The translations under genes and the position numbers were made by a program. The notes beneath the pieces were generated by a model that worked only from the letters and a program-made list of their open reading frames with translations, ran no database searches and had not been told where the DNA came from. A DNA stretch of 8,276 bases, taken from NCBI GenBank assembly GCA_017881765.1, contig JADGQN010000204.1, positions 1 through 8,276 on the forward strand. Reading direction: 5' to 3'. Shown one piece after another: positions 4,831-8,276 of this stretch. The stretch comes from Syntrophobacterales bacterium. Lineage in GTDB: Bacteria; Desulfobacterota; Syntrophorhabdia; Syntrophorhabdales; WCHB1-27. The stretch's first letter is position 1. Each line of letters starts with the position of its first letter.

Positions 4831-4907
4831 TGGCTCCCCGGGCAGGACTCGAACCTGCAACATCCTGGTTAACAGCCAGACGCTACTGCCGATTGAGCTA
4901 CCGGGGA
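4831..4907 (-). tRNA. tRNA-Asn (anticodon GTT)
   Basis: A 77-nt cloverleaf with the CCA end encoded (4831-4833). The acceptor stem TCCCCGG/CCGGGGA is perfect, with discriminator G. The anticodon loop CTGTTAA has GTT at 4871-4873 on a TCTGG/CCAGG stem, and the T-arm is GCAGG-TTCGAGT-CCTGC. This fits bacterial tRNA-Asn closely. One oddity: the D-arm reads GCTC-AATCGGCA-GTAGC, one base more than the usual GAGC. Either there is a bulged U (plus-strand position 4885) or the D-stem is shortened to 3 bp. Its 3' end is duplicated at 4731-4748. A promoter lies just upstream and a strong terminator just downstream, so it is an independent unit. Confidence 0.93.
4836..4853. repeat. Direct repeat copy 2, inside tRNA-Asn
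   Basis: This is the same 18 bp as 4731-4748, here covering the tRNA's T-loop, the T-stem 3' strand and most of the 3' acceptor strand. That is the usual core of tRNA-targeted integration sites. Confidence 0.65.
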
Positions 4908-4910
4908 ATG

Positions 4911-4945
4911 ATTAAAAGTAAACACCAAAAGCAGTGTCAAGTCAA
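4911..4945 (-). promoter_or_regulatory. tRNA-Asn promoter
   Basis: On the minus strand, TTGACT (4945-4940), 17 bases and TTTACT (4922-4917) would start transcription 2-3 nt before the mature tRNA end at 4907, which is the best fit. An overlapping pair, TTGACA (4940-4935), 18 bases and TTTAAT (4916-4911), has better hexamers but would start inside the tRNA. Confidence 0.6.
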
Positions 4946-5001
4946 GACAGAACTGGTTCCTCTATCAAGAACCCGCTTCTGGAGCGCGGCCCCGGTAACC
5001 A

Positions 5002-5030
5002 TTGACAAAGTCAGCATTTCGACTGAGAAT
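5002..5030 (+). promoter_or_regulatory. pyk promoter
   Basis: A perfect -35 TTGACA (5002-5007), a 17-base spacer and a 4/6 -10 GAGAAT (5025-5030). The start would be near 5037, giving a leader of about 60 nt. It is divergent from the tRNA-Asn promoter, about 60 bp away. Confidence 0.5.
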
Positions 5031-5098
5031 GATGAAGCTGATCCGATGTTCACGCGGGTAAAGGGATCATATGTCCGGCCGAAGGCACGGAGGGAACC

Positions 5099-6532
5099 AT
5101 GAAGCTTCCAACAAACAAAACGAAGATCATATGCACGATTGGACCAGCCTCCAGCTCGCCTGAAGTCATAGAGAGGATGGTTCTTGCGGGCATGAACGTG
5201 GCACGACTCAATTTCTCTCACGGGGATTTTGAGACGCACGGGCACGTGATCGAGAACCTGCGCCGCGTGGCCCAAAGTGCCAAGAAACGTCTCGCGATCA
5301 TGGCGGACCTTCCCGGTCCCAAGATGCGCATCGGCCAGCTGGCAAACGAGCCCGTGGACCTGGAACCGGGTGATACCTTCACTCTTACGACGGAAGAAAT
5401 AGTGGGAGACGCCACGCGGGTTTCCGTGAGCTTCACCGGGCTCCCCGGAGCAGTCAAGCCCGGAGACACCCTCTTCCTGAACGACGGCCTCATCCAGCTG
5501 GAGGTGGAGAGTATACAGGGAAGTAATGTGGTCTGCCGGGTGGTGGTCGGCGGCGAGCTGCGCTCCCACAAGGGAGTCAATTTCCCTGGCATCGATCTCG
5601 GTATCGGCGCTTTTACCGAGCATGATCGTGAATGCCTGAAGTTCGCTCTAGAACAAGGGGTTGATGCAGTGAGCCAGTCATTCGTCGAATCGGCGGCAGA
5701 CATGGTCGCCGTCCGCGAGGCAGCGGCTGACCTTGGTCGCACTCCTTTCCTGGTCGCGAAGATCGAGCGCTCCAAAGCGCTCGAACGTATGGATGAGATT
5801 CTGGAGGCCGCGGACGGCATCATGATTGCGCGTGGAGATCTCGGCGTGGAGATACCCATCGAACAGATAGCAGTCGTCCAGAAGCAGCTCATGCGTGAGG
5901 CAAACCTGCGCGGAAAACCGGTCATCACTGCCACGCAGATGCTCGAGTCTATGACTGAGAATCGTCGCCCTACCCGCGCTGAAGCAACAGACGTAGCTAA
6001 CGCCATCCTTGACGGCACTGACTGTGTGATGCTCTCTGAAGAATCAGCCCTGGGCAGGTACCCGGTTGAGGCGGTTACCATGCTCGCAAAGATTGCCCAG
6101 GCCGTCGAGCCGCACCGGCCAGTACCCTTTGTGAGGGATACGCTGAGGAGTATTGCCACAGGCAATCAAATAAGTACAACGGATCTGATTTCCTTGAGCG
6201 TTGAGAGCGCCCTGGAACGCATGCCGATCGCCGGCGTTATTGTCCCCAGTCGCAGTGGCGCTACGGCAAGGCAGCTTGCCCGGCTCAGACTACCAATATG
6301 GGTAACAGCGGTGAGCTCGCAGGAGGCTACCTGTCAGGGCCTTCAGTTCTCTTACGGCATTTACCCTGTCCATGAGCTTGGGGAGACTGAAGACTGGAGC
6401 GGATGGGCGCGAGCCTGGCTGCAAGACCGCGACGAGGCGGCGGGTCTCGCCTTACTGATTCAGGGCCCGTCTCCAAAACATCCGACAGCCAACCACTGTC
6501 TGGAGATCATCGATCTCAGGCCAGTGTCCTAA
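5099..6532 (+). CDS. pyk: Pyruvate kinase
   Basis: A 477-residue cytoplasmic glycolytic enzyme that transfers phosphate from phosphoenolpyruvate to ADP, giving pyruvate and ATP. Its length is usual for a bacterial pyruvate kinase with no extra C-terminal domain. Visible motifs in order: ICTIGPAS (11-18); ARLNFSHG (35-42) with substrate-binding Arg36 and Asn38; ADLPGPKMR (69-77), after which the B-domain cap spans about 78-160; the active-site signature with catalytic Lys221 and metal ligand Glu223 (KIER), ARGDLG (244-249, metal ligand Asp247) and ITATQMLESM (276-285); and TDVANAILDGTDCVMLSEESALGRYP (297-322). SEESALGR replaces the commoner SGETAxGK. The C-terminal regulatory-type domain spans about 355-477. 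The start is fixed by GGAGG 6-7 nt before the ATG. The gene is monocistronic in view and ends 3 bp before the convergent aminotransferase remnant. No terminator is visible. Confidence 0.97.
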   Translation: MKLPTNKTKIICTIGPASSSPEVIERMVLAGMNVARLNFSHGDFETHGHVIENLRRVAQSAKKRLAIMADLPGPKMRIGQLANEPVDLEPGDTFTLTTEEIVGDATRVSVSFTGLPGAVKPGDTLFLNDGLIQLEVESIQGSNVVCRVVVGGELRSHKGVNFPGIDLGIGAFTEHDRECLKFALEQGVDAVSQSFVESAADMVAVREAAADLGRTPFLVAKIERSKALERMDEILEAADGIMIARGDLGVEIPIEQIAVVQKQLMREANLRGKPVITATQMLESMTENRRPTRAEATDVANAILDGTDCVMLSEESALGRYPVEAVTMLAKIAQAVEPHRPVPFVRDTLRSIATGNQISTTDLISLSVESALERMPIAGVIVPSRSGATARQLARLRLPIWVTAVSSQEATCQGLQFSYGIYPVHELGETEDWSGWARAWLQDRDEAAGLALLIQGPSPKHPTANHCLEIIDLRPVS

Positions 6533-6535
6533 AGG

Positions 6536-6800
6536 TCAATTTTCCTTCCGCGATCTTTTCCACTCTTCGACGTTCCCACGGACGGCCCGACTCAGGTACG
6601 CGCCGATCTTTGCGTATGCTTCCTCGGGAAGATTAGCGAGAGAAATGCGTAGGGACCATCCGGCGCCTCGAATCCGCCTCCATTCAGAAGTACGATCGAG
6701 GCCTGTTCCGCGAGACGGAACAGGATGTCCACCGGCTCGTAATGTCCGGTCAAGGCAATATGCTCGACCGTAGTGCGTCTCTTGAAATCAGTTTGGTAGG
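6536..6800 (-). pseudogene. Aspartate 4-decarboxylase/aminotransferase, 3' remnant with frameshift
   Basis: In one frame the minus strand reads TGHYEPVDILFRLAEQASIVLLNGGGFEAPD. After a shift of one base near 6658-6661 it continues in another frame as WSLRISLANLPEEAYAKIG, about 20 more residues and a TGA at 6536-6538. Joined, this matches the C-terminus of the bifunctional aspartate transaminase/aspartate 4-decarboxylase family (fold-type I PLP enzymes), including the Arg in SLRIS, the position that binds the substrate carboxylate. A single missing base in the codon before Trp explains the break. Only about 85 of over 500 residues remain; the PLP-lysine region is absent, because the PDZ gene ends at 6842. 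It is therefore both truncated and frameshifted. It is convergent with pyk. Confidence 0.75.
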
Positions 6801-6841
6801 GAAAAAGATAAAGGAAAAATTGTGACCGCTTGCGGCAGTGC

Positions 6842-7660
6842 CTATCCTGGCCCTCCGGCCCCTCTCTCCGCCGGGCGCTGGGGACTCGCCGGAGCCTGTT
6901 CCCCTTTCTTGACAGAAGCAACCGGCCCTTTCTCCAGGCCCACCCAGCTCTTCAGTCCGCGAAACACTGTCGTAAAGGCTTCTTTTCCCTTCTCCGCGGC
7001 ATAGCTGACCTGCTGTTCTACAGACTGGGCCGTCTTCTTGATCCCGGCCATTGCCGCGTCCAGCTGCCTGGTGAGAAAACTCCCTTGTGCCTCCTGCACG
7101 CGACGTTCCACTCCCAGAACGATGCTTACATTCCGTATTCTCCCCGTCCGGTGGTCAAGGACAGAAAATCTGGCCGCTTGCAGCGCCCCTAAGGCGTCGA
7201 CTTTTCTAACAAAGTTCTCCAGACCTTCGATTGGCTGACCGTCTATCTGCAAAATGATGTCGCTAATCGCCAGGCCGGCTCGTCCGAGTGGGCCTTTGGG
7301 ATCGAGCCAGATGATGGTGACCCCCTGATTCAAGTGGAAGCCATATTTTTCAGCCTCGGCGGTTGTGACAGGCTGAACGTTTGCCTCGAGCCTGTTGGGC
7401 ACTGAGGAGGTAAAGACCTTCATCACATCCTCCAGGCTCTGCACGTTCACCGTCATCGTGCTCTTCTTATCATCGCGCCATTCGCTTACCGGGGCCGGCC
7501 GGCTCGTCACAGGTTGTGAGTCCTGGATCGTGGTGGTGGGTTCCTGATTGGCTTCCTCAACAGACCAGCCGATCTGAGGCGCCACGAGAAGCGCCCAAAC
7601 AAAGACCAGGCATGCCGGCAACCGACGCATCGAGAAGATATAGATCAGATTTTTTCTCAT
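6842..7660 (-). CDS. Exported PDZ-domain protein
   Basis: From the ATG at 7660 this is a 272-residue protein. A signal peptide is clear: basic MRKNLIYIFSMRRLP, then the hydrophobic stretch ACLVFVWALLVAPQIG, with cleavage probably near residue 33 (GWS-VEE). A Thr/Pro-rich linker follows (about 36-65). A PDZ domain lies at about 95-185 (GVTIIWLDPKGPLGRAGL, then DIILQIDGQPI), like the PDZ domains of DegP/S1C proteases. No trypsin-like domain with a His-Asp-Ser triad is present. The C-terminus has an amphipathic, coiled-coil-like helix (about 195-240) and a Pro/Ala/Gly tail. It probably works in the periplasm as a peptide-binding adaptor. The frame is open to a GTG at 7768, but that codon lies upstream of the predicted transcription start. 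An ATG at 7630 is a second choice. No clear ribosome binding site marks either. Confidence 0.8.
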   Translation of the reverse strand: MRKNLIYIFSMRRLPACLVFVWALLVAPQIGWSVEEANQEPTTTIQDSQPVTSRPAPVSEWRDDKKSTMTVNVQSLEDVMKVFTSSVPNRLEANVQPVTTAEAEKYGFHLNQGVTIIWLDPKGPLGRAGLAISDIILQIDGQPIEGLENFVRKVDALGALQAARFSVLDHRTGRIRNVSIVLGVERRVQEAQGSFLTRQLDAAMAGIKKTAQSVEQQVSYAAEKGKEAFTTVFRGLKSWVGLEKGPVASVKKGEQAPASPQRPAERGAGGPG

Positions 7661-7750
7661 CACATTGTTATCGCCGTAAGCGACTCTCTTCTTTAGCGTC
7701 GCGAACCTTGTCGTCGGGTTCAGCGTTGAAAAAATATCTAACCACCCTAT

Positions 7751-7779
7751 ATTATAATAGTAATGCACTGTCTTGGAAA
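7751..7779 (-). promoter_or_regulatory. Promoter of the PDZ-protein gene
   Basis: On the minus strand, -35 TTTCCA (7779-7774, 4/6), 17 bases and a perfect -10 TATAAT (7756-7751). The start would be near 7744, leaving a leader of about 84 nt to the ATG at 7660. It falls between the PDZ gene and the M16 gene, so the two need not form an operon. Confidence 0.6.
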
Positions 7780-7786
7780 GTCAATC

Positions 7787-7808
7787 CCCGGGCGCAAAAA
7801 TGCCTGGG
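7787..7808 (-). repeat. Hairpin between the M16 and PDZ genes
   Basis: CCCGGGC (7787-7793) pairs with GCCTGGG (7802-7808) with one mismatched or wobble pair, around an 8-base loop. Read on the minus strand it lies 25 nt past the M16 stop, with a T-run in the loop and none after the stem, so it is a poor intrinsic terminator. Confidence 0.3.
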
Positions 7809-7832
7809 AACCTGTCCCGATATGCTGCGGGC

Positions 7833-8276
7833 TCATGGGCTGCTGGAAGGCCGCTCCATTTTTGCCTCCTTCAGATTACCCACGACGATAAGGAGCACCT
7901 GTTCCGGATGAAGGTGCGTTTTCGCCACGCGAAGCACGTCCTCCCTGGTGACCGAGTTGATGAGCGAAGGGTATTTCTCCGGGTAATCGAGGCCCAATCC
8001 GTAATACTCCACCTGAGCGAGGAAATTGGCCAGCTTTGATTGGGCGTCGATGCGCAATGGAAAACTTCCGACGAGATACGCCTTCGCCCGCCGCAGGTCT
8101 TCTTCTGAAACCGGGTCCTTTCGGATCAGTTCCATCTGGCTGAGCGCAAGGTCGATAGCTTCACGGGCAGACGTGTTCTTCGTCTGCATGACAACCTGGA
8201 ACGAACCCTGGTATTTCTCCGCATCGAAGAAGCTTGCCACCGAATAGGCCAAACCCCTCTTAACCCGGATCTCCTC
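7833..8276 (-). CDS. M16 (insulinase-like) zinc peptidase, C-terminal part
   Basis: The frame is open through the right edge, so the 5' part is missing and 148 residues are seen. It begins EEIRVKRGLAYSVASFFD, the characteristic R-x-x-(R/K)GL-AY-V-S motif of the M16 C-terminal domain. This is followed by YQGSFQVVMQTKNTSAREAI, a helix with VSEEDLRRAKAYLVGSFPL, then REDVLRVAKTHLHPEQVLLIVVGN, all in family order. The catalytic HxxEH motif belongs to the N-terminal domain, which is outside the window, so it cannot be told whether this protein is the active or the inactive half of an M16 pair. Such peptidases usually act in the periplasm or envelope in Gram-negative bacteria. The stop is at 7833. 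The PDZ gene follows on the same strand with its own promoter. Confidence 0.92.
   Translation of the reverse strand, partial: EEIRVKRGLAYSVASFFDAEKYQGSFQVVMQTKNTSAREAIDLALSQMELIRKDPVSEEDLRRAKAYLVGSFPLRIDAQSKLANFLAQVEYYGLGLDYPEKYPSLINSVTREDVLRVAKTHLHPEQVLLIVVGNLKEAKMERPSSSP

Noticed and set aside
4725..5102. Plus-strand frame reading PRAGLEPATSWL through the tRNA
   Set aside because: This is the familiar artefact of translating the antisense of a tRNA gene.
5218..6165. 315-residue minus-strand frame antisense to pyk
   Set aside because: It is Ser/Arg-rich and lies entirely opposite the conserved pyruvate kinase coding sequence, so it is a codon-bias shadow.
6820..6841. Small CCG-CAAG-CGG hairpin with T-run after the PDZ gene stop
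   Set aside because: The stem is only 3-4 bp and the T-run is several bases away, too weak to call a terminator.
1..8276. CRISPR array, rRNA or complete insertion sequence
   Set aside because: No regularly spaced repeats, no rRNA sequence and no transposase with paired terminal repeats are visible.

Overview
The window looks like chromosomal DNA of a Gram-negative bacterium of middling G+C. A PEP-CTERM sorting signal (exosortase systems occur in Gram-negative bacteria), secreted envelope-type proteins and sigma70-like promoters support this. The PEP-CTERM gene, the pyruvate kinase, the M16 peptidase and the recombinase tail together suggest a deltaproteobacterial (Desulfobacterota-like) host, but that is an impression from family knowledge, not a measurement.

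Layout. Left part (1-2930): the 3' end of a PEP-CTERM exported protein (+); a 460-bp gap; a small antibiotic-biosynthesis-monooxygenase-like protein (-); a 550-bp gap; a flavin/NAD(P)H oxidoreductase of the ferredoxin-reductase superfamily (+); and a doubtful 47-residue secreted ORF. Middle part (2884-4907): an accessory-looking stretch with a zinc-ribbon protein of unknown role (-), a 670-bp gene-poor gap with hairpins, a small orphan gene (+) with a very strong ribosome binding site and its own terminator, a long palindrome containing inverted DnaA-box-like sequences, the C-terminal remnant of a serine recombinase, a decayed tRNA-like copy, a strong terminator, and an apparently intact tRNA-Asn (-). 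An 18-bp direct repeat of the tRNA-Asn 3' end lies at the end of the recombinase remnant, as expected of an old integration site. Right part (4908-8276): back-to-back promoters for tRNA-Asn and for pyruvate kinase (+); a truncated and frameshifted aspartate 4-decarboxylase/aminotransferase remnant (-) converging on pyk; an exported PDZ-domain protein (-) with a good promoter; and the C-terminal part of an M16 peptidase (-) running off the window.

How it fits together. The right flank is ordinary core metabolism and envelope proteolysis. The tRNA-Asn appears to have been an integration target, and the gene-poor stretch to its left is the best candidate for remains of what integrated. No complete, clearly new multigene system is visible. 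The most interesting signals are the tRNA-Asn junction (direct repeat, recombinase tail and tRNA-like remnant), the DnaA-box palindrome, and the two unrecognised accessory genes.
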